From Candidatus Woesearchaeota archaeon (lineage in GTDB: Archaea > Nanobdellota > Nanobdellia > Woesearchaeales > ARS49): 33,725 bases of DNA. Below are positions 15,107-23,997 of this stretch, piece after piece. The translations under genes and the position numbers were made by a program. The notes beneath the pieces were generated by a model. That model searched no databases and was not told the origin of the DNA. It saw only the letters and a program-made list of their open reading frames with translations. How positions within the stretch are numbered: the stretch's first letter is position 1; the number at the start of each line of letters is the position of its first letter. The stretch lies in assembly GCA_014729505.1 (NCBI GenBank), contig WJJS01000023.1, positions 1-33,725 on the forward strand, given 5' to 3'.

Positions 15107-16116
15107 TGTAATGTGCAATCTCCGTCAATTAATAATACGTAGACTCGTTGCCAATCGTATGGATCTGATGGTACGTAGTTGACAAGTGCTGGATTGTTCA
15201 TCCAATCCTGACTTGCTGCATTCCATTCCCAGACTTCGCTGCCGCCTGCGGCAATCACGCAGTTTCCAAGGTGATTTGCAAGGTTTTCTCCAACATCAGT
15301 AAATGGTGCCATGGTGAGTACGTTCCATCCGTTGTACAGTGGTATGCCTGTGATGCTTTGTGGTACGGTCATTTCATAGTCAAGATAGCCGTCAGTATTG
15401 GAATAGACCCAGAATCCGTTTGCATCCGAGTATGGAGGTAATGATGACATCGTCGGATTGAACACGTAATCTTGTAGTTTCGCATCCCATCCTATAGCGT
15501 CTTGTACAAAGTCACCTGCGGTGATGGTGCCGGTGTTTAACGTTTGATAGGGAAGATCCCAGTATCCTGCAACGAGGTTCCATCCTGCGTAGATTTTTGC
15601 GTCATCCACATTTTGACTATACACGTTGATCACTCCGCTTGAACTTGGAGGTGGCGTAGTAGTGGTCGTTGTAGTAATTGGTCCTGGCGTCACAGTACTG
15701 GTTCCTGCGCATTCAACGTACATTTCTCGGTATAATCCGCTAATTGATTGATCGCAAGGAACAGACACCGAACAAGCAGGGCACGTGTGACAGGAATGGT
15801 ATCTGGTACTACATGCGCCTGTTTGCGGAGGCCCGTTGCAGTATACTCCTGACTCGTCTCCACTAGAACTGCTCGTTGTCGCAGCGGTAGGATGATATTG
15901 TAAACATACTCCGTTGCCGGGTTCCGTGTATCCTACACAGGTTCCTCCTGCTTTTTTGCAGACTTCATCTCCGCTGTCTTCGCTTGCGTCTGTCGAGGTG
16001 ACGACATAATAGGTTTTCCCGTTGTATATCACCGGACTTGAAAGTGCTAGAGCCAGGGGTATTGTAGTTAGGAGTAGAAGGACGAGTATCGAGTAGAGTA
16101 AGGATAATTGTTTCAA
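15103..16116 (-). CDS. Secreted Cys-rich GWN-repeat protein A, 337 aa
   Basis: It starts with TTG at 16116, with GAGGTGG just upstream and a strong TATA box at plus 16153-16163. Signal peptide residues 1-25; then a Cys-rich domain (about 50-135) beginning C-x6-C with G-G-T-C as in the anchored mini-proteins, and containing C-H-T-C-P-A-C; then a Thr/Pro/Ser linker (about 145-165); then a two-repeat region (A-G-W-N-L-V about 181, N-G-W-N-V-L about 263) homologous to proteins B and C. So this first operon member is a fusion of a cysteine module and the shared repeat domain. Function is unknown; carbohydrate or surface binding is possible. Confidence 0.8.
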   Translation of the reverse strand: MKQLSLLYSILVLLLLTTIPLALALSSPVIYNGKTYYVVTSTDASEDSGDEVCKKAGGTCVGYTEPGNGVCLQYHPTAATTSSSSGDESGVYCNGPPQTGACSTRYHSCHTCPACSVSVPCDQSISGLYREMYVECAGTSTVTPGPITTTTTTTPPPSSSGVINVYSQNVDDAKIYAGWNLVAGYWDLPYQTLNTGTITAGDFVQDAIGWDAKLQDYVFNPTMSSLPPYSDANGFWVYSNTDGYLDYEMTVPQSITGIPLYNGWNVLTMAPFTDVGENLANHLGNCVIAAGGSEVWEWNAASQDWMNNPALVNYVPSDPYDWQRVYVLLIDGDCTLQ

Positions 16117-16152
16117 CGTACCACCTCTTTACCAACGAAAAGCCGTTAAAGA

Positions 16153-16163
16153 ATTATAAATGT
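16153..16163 (-). promoter_or_regulatory. Promoter of the GWN operon
   Basis: Minus-strand ACATTTATAAT preceded by CGAA (BRE-like) lies about 40 nt before the TTG start at 16116. This gives a leader of about 15 nt that holds the GAGGTGG ribosome-binding site, one of the few leadered genes here. Confidence 0.65.
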
Positions 16164-16235
16164 TTCGTCGGATTTTTTTGGTTCGATTCCTCTAGTCCCA
16201 TAATCTTTTTATACTTACGCCAAGGATCTGAGTGT

Positions 16236-16790
16236 ATGCAATCGATTACTGGACGTTTTATTGTGGAAATGCTTGGCAAGCCCAAGGAGTATATAGAGTC
16301 TACGCTCAAAAAGTATGTTGATAAGTTTCGTGAAAATCTCGATATTACGAGTGCTGAATTTGCAAAACCAAAAGAACAGGAGGGTGGTTTGTTTAGTGTG
16401 TTTGCGGAATTGGAGATTACTTTCAAAAATATGAGCGATCTTTTTGGTTTTTGTCTTGATGCCATGCCGAGTTCTGTGGAGATCATGGATCCTGAGACTT
16501 TGACGTTTGAATCAGTGTACCTTGCAGATTTTCTCAATGATATTCAAACGAAACTGCATAATACTGATATGGTAGTCAAAACGCTTTCTGCGCAAAATAA
16601 GACTCTTGATAAAAATGCACAAACAATTGTGCGCAATTTCATTATTAATTTGCTTGCAGCAGGTCCTAAAACGATTGAGGAGTTGAGTAAGCCTATTGGC
16701 ATTAAACCGCCGAAATTGCAGAATTTTTTGACGAAATTAATTGAAGAAAAGATGGTGATTCAAGATGGGGACACATTCCGATCGCACTGA
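16236..16790 (+). CDS. Conserved-looking protein with C-terminal winged helix, 184 aa
   Basis: Residues 1-110 form an unrecognised alpha-beta domain (I-T-G-R-F-I-V-E-M-L-G-K-P start, F-C-L-D-A-M-P-S-S-V-E-I near 80). Residues 130-180 read as a winged helix-turn-helix (T-I-E-E-L-S-K-P-I-G-I-K). TATA CTTTTTATAC (16207-16216) lies about 25 nt upstream, giving a leaderless start. The scpB gene starts 26 nt inside it. Coupling to scpB suggests a role in chromosome segregation; it is not a recognisable ScpA kleisin. Confidence 0.75.
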   Translation: MQSITGRFIVEMLGKPKEYIESTLKKYVDKFRENLDITSAEFAKPKEQEGGLFSVFAELEITFKNMSDLFGFCLDAMPSSVEIMDPETLTFESVYLADFLNDIQTKLHNTDMVVKTLSAQNKTLDKNAQTIVRNFIINLLAAGPKTIEELSKPIGIKPPKLQNFLTKLIEEKMVIQDGDTFRSH

Positions 16791-17778
16791 TTCGGATCTT
16801 GCAAATGATATTCATGCTGTTTTGTTTTCTGTAGGTGAGCGTATGCTCATTGAAGAGCTTGCAAAGATAGTTAAAGAATCGGATGTTGATCGTGTTCGTC
16901 AGGTACTTGTGCGCATGAAAGAGGAGATGGATGCGCAAAACGGTCCTCTTATGTTGCTTATCGACGGCGAGGAAGTAAAGTTGACCGTGCGCAGTAAGTT
17001 TATGAATCTCGTCCAAAAGGTCGTCCGCCATGCCGAGATTCCAAAATCCATTGTTGAAACTCTTGCAGTGGTCGCGTATAAATCTCCTATTTTGCAGTCT
17101 GATATTATTAAGATTCGCACGAATAAAGCGTATGATCATCTTAAGGAGCTTGAAGAAAAGGGGTATATCAGTAGAGAGAAGTACGGTCGCACCAAACTTG
17201 TCAAGGTTACGCCTAAGTTTTTTGAGTATTTTGAGATTTCTCCAGAAGAACTGCAAAGAAAATTTGATGAGGCTAAGGTGACTGAAGTTGGAGAACAGCA
17301 GGAAAAAATTACGACGGTGACAAACAAGGTCGGTGATTTGCAGGTGTATGGTAAGGCGGAGTTAGAACAACACTCGGTTACTCCGTATGGCACGCGCAAA
17401 ACACAAGAGACTGAAAAGAGCGGTTTGGATCTGGCTAAAGAAGTGTCTGACTCAGAGCCTGAACCGCCAATTTCTGATAGCTCAAACAATGATAACAAGG
17501 AGTTAGACGATCTTGAAGCAAAACTGGACGACAAGGAACCTGAAAAGGAATCTAAGAGCGATGAGAAAAAAGGGCATGATGAGAAAAAGCTTCCAGAAAA
17601 TGAAAAAAAGGAAATGGTTCCAAAAGATAAACCGCCAAAAAAGAAAAAGAAGTCTCAAGAATCAGATCAGCCTTATGAACCTCCTGAAGTGGAAGGTGGT
17701 TTTACAGAATATAGTGAAAAGGAAAAGGAACAAATTAAGGAGCGAGCTCACGACTTGACGCACGAGGAAGAAGACTAG
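16765..17778 (+). CDS. scpB: Segregation and condensation protein B with charged C-terminal tail, 337 aa
   Basis: Residues 10-155 match ScpB: tandem winged helices with L-F-S-V-G-E-R-M at the start and A-E-I-P-K-S-I-V-E-T-L-A-V-V-A-Y-K at about 91-107. ScpB pairs with the kleisin ScpA to regulate SMC condensin. Beyond about residue 165 is a very long Lys/Glu-rich tail (for example K-K-K-K-K-S-Q-E) that ordinary ScpB (about 180-200 aa) lacks; it may be disordered or bind nucleic acid. It overlaps the upstream wHTH gene by 26 nt and lies just before gyrA. No scpA is in the window. Confidence 0.85.
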   Translation: MGTHSDRTDSDLANDIHAVLFSVGERMLIEELAKIVKESDVDRVRQVLVRMKEEMDAQNGPLMLLIDGEEVKLTVRSKFMNLVQKVVRHAEIPKSIVETLAVVAYKSPILQSDIIKIRTNKAYDHLKELEEKGYISREKYGRTKLVKVTPKFFEYFEISPEELQRKFDEAKVTEVGEQQEKITTVTNKVGDLQVYGKAELEQHSVTPYGTRKTQETEKSGLDLAKEVSDSEPEPPISDSSNNDNKELDDLEAKLDDKEPEKESKSDEKKGHDEKKLPENEKKEMVPKDKPPKKKKKSQESDQPYEPPEVEGGFTEYSEKEKEQIKERAHDLTHEEED

Positions 17779-17816
17779 CGAACATTTTATATACTTTTTG
17801 CAAGCTCATTTTTTAG

Positions 17817-20261
17817 ATGGAAACAAAAGAGAAGATAGTTGAAAAAGTCATTGATGACGAGATGAAACAGGCCTATTTAGGCTATTCAATGTCTGTGATT
17901 GTTTCTCGTGCACTGCCCGACGTCAAGGACGGGTTAAAACCGGTGCATAGGCGTATCTTATACGCTATGTTTTCTGAAGGTTTGCTTCATAACAAGAAAT
18001 TTTCAAAATGTGCTGGTGTTGTTGGTGAAGTGCTAAAAAAATATCATCCTCATGGTGATTCTTCTGTGTATGATGCTCTTGTGCGTCTTGCGCAGCCGTG
18101 GAATTTGCGCTATCCTTTGATTCAGGGACAGGGTAATTTCGGATCTATGGATGGTGATTCTGCTGCTGCGTATCGTTATACGGAATCACGTCTCAAAAAG
18201 ATTGCTGAGGAAATGCTTGCGGATATTGACAAGGATACTGTTGAATTTGTTGAAAACTTTGATGGAACAACGACTGAACCGTTGTATCTTCCTGCAAAAA
18301 TTCCTAATTTGCTGATTAATGGCAGCAGTGGTATTGCTGTTGGTATGGCAACAAATATGCCCCCTCATAATTTGTCTGAAGTCTGTGATGGTGCTGTCAA
18401 ACTTATTGATGATCCTGATTTGAGTGTTAAGGAGTTAATGAAGACTATTAAAGGTCCTGATTTTCCTACCGGTGCAATTATTGCTGTTAGCGAGGGCTTA
18501 GTTGAGGCCTACGAGACGGGAAAAGGTAAGATTACTCTTCGTGCAAAGTATGAGGTTGAAGAAAAAAAGAAGAAAACAAAGATCATTATTTCTGAAGTGC
18601 CTTATCAGGTCAATCCTTTGAAATTGCAAGAGGAGATTGCTGAATTGGTCCGTGAGAAAAAAATCACAGGCATTAGTAATGTTCGTGACGAGACCGGCCG
18701 TAATCAGAAGGGTTTGCGCTTGGTTATTGAACTGAAGAGCGCTGCAAACGCTGACGTGATTATGAATCAATTGTTTAAGCATACTCGTTTGCAGGATTCA
18801 TTTAGTATTAATGCGCTTGCTTTAGTCGACGGACAACCAAAAGTGTTGAATCTCAAGCAGATTGTGCAGTTGTTTATCGATCATCGCAAAGAAGTAATTA
18901 CTCGTCGTACGAAATATGAGTTGAAACAGGCAGAGGATCGCGCGCACATTCTGGAAGGTTTGATAATTGCTCTTGATCATATCGATGAGATTATTGAATT
19001 TTTGAAAAAATCAAAGTCTGCAAAGGAGGCCAAGGAGGGTTTGATGAGCGATTACAAACTCTCGGATAAACAGGCTCAGGCTATTCTTGATATGCGTTTA
19101 CAGCGATTGACCGGCCTTGAGCAAGAGAAAATTCGTCAAGAATATACTGATGTTAAAAAGCTCATTGAGAAACTCAAGGGTATTCTTGCCTCTGCACAAA
19201 AAGTGCTTGATATTATTAAGAAGGAACTCGAAGATATTAAAGCATCGTATGGCGATGAACGCCGTACACAGATTCTTAAGGGCAGTGTTGAAAAATTTGA
19301 TATTGAGGAATTGATTAAGCCCGAGGATATGGTTATCACGATTACTCATGCAGGATATATCAAGCGCATTGGTGTCGACGAGTATAAGCAGCAGCGTCGA
19401 GGCGGCAAGGGCGTTATTGGTGCTGAGACTAAGGAATCTGATTTTCTTGAAAAGATTTTTGTTGCTAATACTCATGATTATGTGCTCTTCTTTACCAGTC
19501 TTGGCAAAGTGCATTGGGTTAAAGTGTATGAGATTCCTGAGGCAAAGCGGTATGCTAAGGGAACACCTCTTGTCAATCTCATTCCTCTCGGTCAGGGGGA
19601 AAATATTGCGGCGTATATCCCTGTGAGTGTGTTTGAAGAGGATGTCTTTTTGCTTTTTGCAACACAGAGGGGATATGTGAAAAAGACTGCGTTAAGTCAT
19701 TTCTCTAAACCTCGTAAGGGTGGTATTCGTGCTTTGACTATTCCTCTTGATGATCGTCTTATTGCTGTGCTTCCTATCGTTGCCGGTCAGGAAGTGTTTT
19801 TGGCAACATCAAAGGGTCAGGCTATTCGCTTTAAGGAAAGTGATGTGCGACCCATGGGTCGTGCAGCTCGGGGAGTTATTGGTATTAAGCTAAAGCAGGA
19901 CGATCATGTTGTTGGCGCAACTGTTGTGGATCATGATGAAACGATTTTAACGGTTACAAAGAAGGGTTATGGTAAGCGTACGAGTCCTAAGGAGTATCGT
20001 TCGATTAATCGGGGTGGTGTTGGCGTAATCAATATCAAAGTTACGGATAAGAACGGCCCTGTGATTTGTGTGCGCAGTGTCAAGCCTAAGGATCAGATCA
20101 TGCTGATTACACAAAAGGGAACGGTGATCCGCACAAGAGTCAAAGAAATTTCTGTAATTGGTCGAAACACCCAAGGTGTGCGAACGATTCGTTTGCAGGA
20201 TGATCGCGTTGTTGATTGTGCGCGTATTGTAGAAGATGAAAGCGCTGAGCCTGACAAATAA
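17817..20261 (+). CDS. gyrA: DNA gyrase subunit A, 814 aa
   Basis: Full-length GyrA, the DNA-cleaving subunit of the ATP-dependent supercoiling topoisomerase. The breakage-reunion domain begins [16 protein letters not shown] and has the catalytic Tyr at about residue 121 (A-A-Y-R-Y-T-E). The C-terminal beta-pinwheel carries an intact GyrA box Q-R-R-G-G-K-G (about residues 524-531), which distinguishes gyrase from ParC. Gyrase is bacterial in origin and was gained by several archaea. The TATA TTTATATAC lies about 28 nt upstream, leaderless. No gyrB is in the window, so it must be elsewhere. Confidence 0.95.
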   Translation: METKEKIVEKVIDDEMKQAYLGYSMSVIVSRALPDVKDGLKPVHRRILYAMFSEGLLHNKKFSKCAGVVGEVLKKYHPHGDSSVYDALVRLAQPWNLRYPLIQGQGNFGSMDGDSAAAYRYTESRLKKIAEEMLADIDKDTVEFVENFDGTTTEPLYLPAKIPNLLINGSSGIAVGMATNMPPHNLSEVCDGAVKLIDDPDLSVKELMKTIKGPDFPTGAIIAVSEGLVEAYETGKGKITLRAKYEVEEKKKKTKIIISEVPYQVNPLKLQEEIAELVREKKITGISNVRDETGRNQKGLRLVIELKSAANADVIMNQLFKHTRLQDSFSINALALVDGQPKVLNLKQIVQLFIDHRKEVITRRTKYELKQAEDRAHILEGLIIALDHIDEIIEFLKKSKSAKEAKEGLMSDYKLSDKQAQAILDMRLQRLTGLEQEKIRQEYTDVKKLIEKLKGILASAQKVLDIIKKELEDIKASYGDERRTQILKGSVEKFDIEELIKPEDMVITITHAGYIKRIGVDEYKQQRRGGKGVIGAETKESDFLEKIFVANTHDYVLFFTSLGKVHWVKVYEIPEAKRYAKGTPLVNLIPLGQGENIAAYIPVSVFEEDVFLLFATQRGYVKKTALSHFSKPRKGGIRALTIPLDDRLIAVLPIVAGQEVFLATSKGQAIRFKESDVRPMGRAARGVIGIKLKQDDHVVGATVVDHDETILTVTKKGYGKRTSPKEYRSINRGGVGVINIKVTDKNGPVICVRSVKPKDQIMLITQKGTVIRTRVKEISVIGRNTQGVRTIRLQDDRVVDCARIVEDESAEPDK

Positions 20262-21249
20262 AGGTATTGAACCTTTTGTCGTCCAGGAGATTAAGGAACT
20301 GTTGGGCAGGGATGCAGAGTCTCATCATCGTGTTGTGCTTTTTGAGGCTTCTGAAGAAGAAGTATGCAAATTTGCGTATCAGGCTCGGTCAGTATCCCGC
20401 GTTCTTCGTCTTCTAGGATCGCTTGAATCACCAAATCTTCTCGAGGAGCTTCCTTCCTTGGTACGATCGTTGTCGCTTCCTAAAGAGTGCACAATTGATG
20501 GTATTCGTGTGGGTTCTCATGCTTTTAATTCTCAAGATGTGAAGGCGTGCATTCAAGAACATGCGAATGTCTCATTCTCGTACTCCTCGTATAAGAACAT
20601 GCTTTTTTTTGTGATTATCGACGAGGCGTGTTATCTCGGTCTTGATGTTGCCGGAAGGGATTTGTCAAAGAGGGATTACAAAATTTTTCCTAGTTCGTTT
20701 TCCTTAAAGGGACCTCTTGCGTACAGTCTTGTTCGTCTCGCTTCTTTTGGACAACAATCAGTTATGCTTGATCCTTTTTGTCGTGACGGGACTATTGCTA
20801 TTGAAGCGGCGCTGTTTGCCTCTGGTCAAAGTCCTCATTATTTTTGTAAGCGAAAATTTTTGTGTGATGCTCTTGATCGTTTTGATCGTAGCATAACTAC
20901 TGATGCAAAAGTCTTCGCAAGTTCTTCACAATTTTCTCATTTGTCTGCTGCAAAGAAGAATGCAAAAATTGCCGATATGCACAAGAGTATTCACTTTCGT
21001 AAGTACGCTATTGACGATCTTGATATTCTTCTTGATACTAAGGTGACTACTATTGTTACTTCTGTTAAAAAAACCGTTGGAGCCTTGCTTCACAGAGCCG
21101 ATGCAATGACCGTGTCAAAGGCTCTTGTGGTTGTTCTTTATCAACAGTATGAGGGAGAGGTTCCCAAAGGTTTTCATGAACTCCGGCGTCTTACAATGAG
21201 CATGGGTAAGCAGGATTTTTCTGTGCTTGTCTTCGAGAAATCGACGTAA
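20236..21249 (+). CDS. THUMP-domain methyltransferase-like protein with degenerate catalytic motif, 337 aa
   Basis: Residues 1-150 resemble a ferredoxin-like plus THUMP RNA-binding region. Residues 155-330 are a Rossmann methyltransferase with a changed SAM motif D-P-F-C-R-D-G-T-I (usual D-P-F-C-G-S-G-T-I). Family members (Trm14, RlmL/TrmN6 type) need N-P-P-Y or a similar motif IV; here the equivalent strand reads [10 protein letters not shown]. Catalysis is therefore doubtful, although an RNA-binding role could remain. It begins 26 nt inside gyrA, so it is read from the gyrA promoter. Confidence 0.8.
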   Translation: MKALSLTNKGIEPFVVQEIKELLGRDAESHHRVVLFEASEEEVCKFAYQARSVSRVLRLLGSLESPNLLEELPSLVRSLSLPKECTIDGIRVGSHAFNSQDVKACIQEHANVSFSYSSYKNMLFFVIIDEACYLGLDVAGRDLSKRDYKIFPSSFSLKGPLAYSLVRLASFGQQSVMLDPFCRDGTIAIEAALFASGQSPHYFCKRKFLCDALDRFDRSITTDAKVFASSSQFSHLSAAKKNAKIADMHKSIHFRKYAIDDLDILLDTKVTTIVTSVKKTVGALLHRADAMTVSKALVVVLYQQYEGEVPKGFHELRRLTMSMGKQDFSVLVFEKST

Positions 21250-21314
21250 ACAACTCTGTCACCATTACTAAATAGTTCTAAAAGTTTATAATCTTCTCTC
21301 CTCTTTTAAACCAC

Positions 21315-21797
21315 ATGGGGTTTTTAGATTTGTTTCGGGGGAAAAAGAAGAAAAAAGAATCCACATTGCCCGTACCATCACCGGTAAAGGCTGATAAAAA
21401 GGAGATTCCATCTGATATTCCTCCAATTAAAGCAAAGGATACTGCACCGCCAAAAGTTACAACGGATAAACGAGAAGTGTCCTCGTCAAGTGCTTCAAAG
21501 ATTGATCTTCCACCGCCAAAAAAGGTTACTTTTGTTGAAGAGCCTGATCACGAGCAAATTATGGCGCCGCCGGATGTCTCACATATTTTTGTGTCGTCTG
21601 ACGAGTATGGCGCAGTTATTGACAAAGCAAATCTTATCCGCTCGAAATTACTTGAAACTGATGAGCGCTTGCAGAAATTAATGGAATTGCGCAAGACCGA
21701 AGAGCAACAATTGGCTCAGTGGCAGGATCAGCTTGAAGGTCTTGAGAAAAAACTGACGTATATGGAGACAGTGCTCGCTCAAAGCGCAGAGGTGTAA
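21315..21797 (+). CDS. Coiled-coil protein with basic N-terminus, 160 aa
   Basis: It opens MGFLDLFRGKKKKKE, an amphipathic then basic motif typical of membrane-surface targeting. A low-complexity Pro/Lys/Ser linker (about 20-85) leads to a C-terminal coiled coil (about 100-155). TATA-like GTTTATAAT (21284-21292) lies about 27 nt upstream. Its TAA overlaps the next ATG (TAATG). With the next two genes it forms a coupled coiled-coil trio and probably a complex. No known family is recognised. Confidence 0.75.
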   Translation: MGFLDLFRGKKKKKESTLPVPSPVKADKKEIPSDIPPIKAKDTAPPKVTTDKREVSSSSASKIDLPPPKKVTFVEEPDHEQIMAPPDVSHIFVSSDEYGAVIDKANLIRSKLLETDERLQKLMELRKTEEQQLAQWQDQLEGLEKKLTYMETVLAQSAEV

Positions 21798-22027
21798 TGA
21801 TGGAAAACGTTCCTGTATTTGTAAAAATTGGTGATTACAAGGAGATCGTGGAGATTCTTGGTCTCACGCGTGAAAAAATTAGTCAGGCGCGATTTTTACT
21901 CTCTAAGATTGGAGAAATTAAGGCTCAAGAGGATGCAGTAATTGCTGATTGGGCTCGTGAAATTGAAGAAGTGGAGCAACGTGTTGATGATATTGATAAA
22001 ACACTTGTTCACAAACAGCTGAAATGA
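21797..22027 (+). CDS. Short coiled-coil protein, 76 aa
   Basis: After an N-terminal segment (V-F-V-K-I-G-D-Y-K-E-I-V) comes a helix-turn-helix-like hairpin of two helices (about residues 20-70) with heptad hydrophobics. The start is inside the upstream TAA and the stop overlaps the next ATG (ATGA), so expression is coupled on both sides. The pattern of short helices suggests a partner for the 160-aa and 131-aa neighbours. Unrecognised. Confidence 0.7.
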   Translation: MMENVPVFVKIGDYKEIVEILGLTREKISQARFLLSKIGEIKAQEDAVIADWAREIEEVEQRVDDIDKTLVHKQLK

Positions 22028-22419
22028 CTGAAGATTTTTTTGTTGGAGTGCGTAATCCTAAGGATGTTCGTCGGGAACTCGTGACGAGTTCTCGTTCATT
22101 AGTTGAAGCTCTGATCAAATATGAGAAGTATAAGGGTCTTCGCGAACAAAAGCTACAGACTCTTGAAGAGTTAAAGTCAACAATGGATGAACTTGTGGTG
22201 TTGAATAGGAAGCTTCGTGGACGCTTGCCTAAGGTGAAACGCAAAAAAATGGAATCCATTCCACACGAGTGTCCAGAAACAGGAAGTAAGAAGAAAATCG
22301 GTAAGAAGACTACTGCTAAGAAAAAGGAGGTAAAAAAGAAGCCTCCTGTTAAGAGCCGTCTTGATAAGCTTCGTGAAAAGATCGAAGAGTACGAGTCTAA
22401 GATCTCCACTTTGCAATAA
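22024..22419 (+). CDS. Basic coiled-coil protein, 131 aa
   Basis: Residues 10-65 form a helical region (V-R-R-E-L-V-T-S-S-R-S-L-V-E-A-L), 66-100 are Lys-rich with two cysteines (H-E-C-P-E-T), and the end is another short coiled coil. It is the last gene of the trio. The Lys-rich region could bind nucleic acid or acidic lipids. Unrecognised; helical content and coupling are the only firm facts. Confidence 0.7.
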   Translation: MTEDFFVGVRNPKDVRRELVTSSRSLVEALIKYEKYKGLREQKLQTLEELKSTMDELVVLNRKLRGRLPKVKRKKMESIPHECPETGSKKKIGKKTTAKKKEVKKKPPVKSRLDKLREKIEEYESKISTLQ

Positions 22420-22428
22420 GAAGTATTC

Positions 22429-22914
22429 CTATTCTCTTTTTTTGTCTTGTACCAGTCCGCCAAAGAATTCATGGGTAAAAACGACAGATCCTTTGTAACG
22501 TATGTGTTCTGAACCGGTAAATGATGCTGCACTTCCTCTCCATTGCATGTGGTACTCCCAATCATCTCGTACGTAACGTGGCGGGCCTCTAAATTGAAAG
22601 TTCCCATCATGTGCTTGTCTGAATGCTTCTTTGAGGAACTGGAATGTGCGTTTTGCAAATGCTTCTTCTTGGAATTCCTCGGTCATGCCACCGCCGTATT
22701 GCGATACCCATACTGGTTGTCCTTTAAAGAAAATGGTTTCCGATCCATATGATCTAAAAAATCCGGTATAACTATCGTTGTAGAGCCATTCACCTTTTTG
22801 ATAGGTAATACTTTTGAATCCATTCCTTTCTGTTGTCTTTGCTTGTTCACTTCCATACCCGTGCTCAAGTGCTTCATCGAGAAACTGTAGAATTTGGACT
22901 AGTGTCGGTGTCAT
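22429..22914 (-). CDS. DUF5680-family-like protein, 161 aa
   Basis: The start at 22914 (MTPTLVQILQFLDEALEHGYG) is preferred over a TTG at 22980 because a TATA-like GTTTAAAG (plus about 22937-22948) lies 28 nt upstream. Recurrent motifs are W-L-Y-N-D-S-Y-T-G-F-F-R-S-Y-G-S-E-T, P-V-W-V-S-Q-Y-G-G-G and R-G-P-x-R-Y, as in DUF5680 proteins. No catalytic residues are known for that family. The gene converges on the coiled-coil trio, with 9 nt between stops. Confidence 0.7.
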   Translation of the reverse strand: MTPTLVQILQFLDEALEHGYGSEQAKTTERNGFKSITYQKGEWLYNDSYTGFFRSYGSETIFFKGQPVWVSQYGGGMTEEFQEEAFAKRTFQFLKEAFRQAHDGNFQFRGPPRYVRDDWEYHMQWRGSAASFTGSEHIRYKGSVVFTHEFFGGLVQDKKRE

Positions 22915-23000
22915 GTTAGTAGCTTGACACTCGCCGACTTTAAACTTATCGTCTGTGCAGAATATGATCCTTGATAGCAACGTTCACACTCAACGCAAAC

Positions 23001-23010
23001 GTTTAAAAGT
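23001..23010 (+). promoter_or_regulatory. TATA box for the tRNA-Leu locus
   Basis: GTTTAAAAGT, preceded by a BRE-like GCAAAC, lies about 31 nt before the partial tRNA copy at 23036. No comparable box lies between the partial copy and the full tRNA-Leu, so one transcript probably covers both. Confidence 0.55.
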
Positions 23011-23035
23011 GATGTCTTTGTTCTTCCCTGCTATT

Positions 23036-23140
23036 GTGGGGTTTGCCGGAGTGGCCCAGCGCAAAGTCTTGCTTTGCTGGCCTCGAACATGTCATGTTCA
23101 AGGAAACGGGACCGGCTCAAGTGCAACTCACTAACCTTTC
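23036..23140 (+). repeat. Partial tandem copy of tRNA-Leu 5' half with a 47-nt D-loop insertion
   Basis: This stretch repeats the 5' half of the full tRNA-Leu downstream. Positions 23038-23056 match 23143-23160 apart from one extra T. Positions 23104-23125 are identical to 23161-23182 (22 nt, through the anticodon and into the intron). In between lie 47 nt (23057-23103), absent from the full tRNA, that fold into two hairpins. The first acceptor base pair partner is changed (GTGGGG for GCGGGG). There is no 3' half. It is either a tRNA pseudogene or an unusual leader of the pre-tRNA. Confidence 0.7.
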
Positions 23141-23252
23141 GCGGGGTTGCCGGAGTGGCCAAACGGGACCGGCTCAAGTGCAGAACACTTACCGTTACGC
23201 GGTGATACCGGTTCGCTTAGTGCGTACGCAGGTTCGAATCCTGCACCCCGCA
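23141..23252 (+). tRNA. tRNA-Leu (CAA) with a 28-nt intron
   Basis: Acceptor GCGGGGT/ACCCCGC, D stem CCG/CGG, anticodon stem ACCGG/CCGGT, a long type-II variable arm (about 15 nt with CGC/GCG) and T arm GCAGG-TTCGAAT-CCTGC all pair. The anticodon CAA is at 23175-23177. Bases 23179-23206 form an intron at the canonical 37/38 site. A73 is at 23252. There is no TATA box close upstream; the nearest is before the partial copy at 23036. Confidence 0.85.
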
Positions 23253-23256
23253 CTTC

Positions 23257-23997
23257 TTAGTTTCTAGTGAGCGGATGTCCCAACTCGTTCTCCACATTGT
23301 AGAAAACACAAATAAAATGATCTTTTCCGTGAATGTTGTTATTTTTTGACCACGCCACAAAAGATCCTATGATTTGAGGGTCCTTTCGAATTCTCGCGAC
23401 CGCTGCCCAAGCTTTTTCCGTTTGCTTACCCAATGAATAAATAAAAAAGCGAGGAGGATTTTTCTTTGCAATGGCAACCGCACTTCTAAAAATAAACTCA
23501 ATTGTATCTGTTGTTTTCACAGGAATTGCGATTTCATTCCATTCCTTTAAAATGGCATCAAACTCTTGACGCAAAGCAGTGGGAGACAAGCAGTGCTTTT
23601 CTTTTCTATCTGCGAGATAATCCAATACATGAGCAAGGACCCCTGTGGAAGCGATGTGAACAATTCTGCTCACATTCTGTCCTCGTCTCTGGTACATTTG
23701 CTTTCTAATATTCTCGGCCCTATCGTACTCTCCCGTTATGGTTAACTTGTGGAGAAGAAAACCAATCTTAATATAGACCAAGTAGGGATAATTCTTTCCA
23801 ACAATTTCTCGAAATCTTTTGTACGCAGGATCTTTTGATACCTGAGCTAAAGTTGCCAGCTCTTTGTCGTACGGGCTGAATCCAAACTTCCCTGTATCCC
23901 ATACGCGTTTAATCTTTTCAAGAACTTTTTTTCCTGCTTTTCCTGCAGCTGCCAAACTTAATTCGGCAAGAAACCCTTCTAGAGAAGGAGTTGTCAT
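23257..23997 (-). CDS. Unknown protein, 246 aa, in a two-gene cassette
   Basis: A helical protein with an Ala/Gly-rich N-terminus (residues 9-25, A-E-L-S-L-A-A-A-G-K-A-G-K-K) and a mostly soluble body. There are no known motifs. It begins within the stop of the 82-aa gene (TGATG) and ends 5 nt from the tRNA-Leu 3' end in convergent orientation. The cassette next to a tRNA could be an inserted module such as a toxin-antitoxin or defence pair, but no flanking repeat is seen. Confidence 0.7.
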   Translation of the reverse strand: MTTPSLEGFLAELSLAAAGKAGKKVLEKIKRVWDTGKFGFSPYDKELATLAQVSKDPAYKRFREIVGKNYPYLVYIKIGFLLHKLTITGEYDRAENIRKQMYQRRGQNVSRIVHIASTGVLAHVLDYLADRKEKHCLSPTALRQEFDAILKEWNEIAIPVKTTDTIEFIFRSAVAIAKKNPPRFFIYSLGKQTEKAWAAVARIRKDPQIIGSFVAWSKNNNIHGKDHFICVFYNVENELGHPLTRN

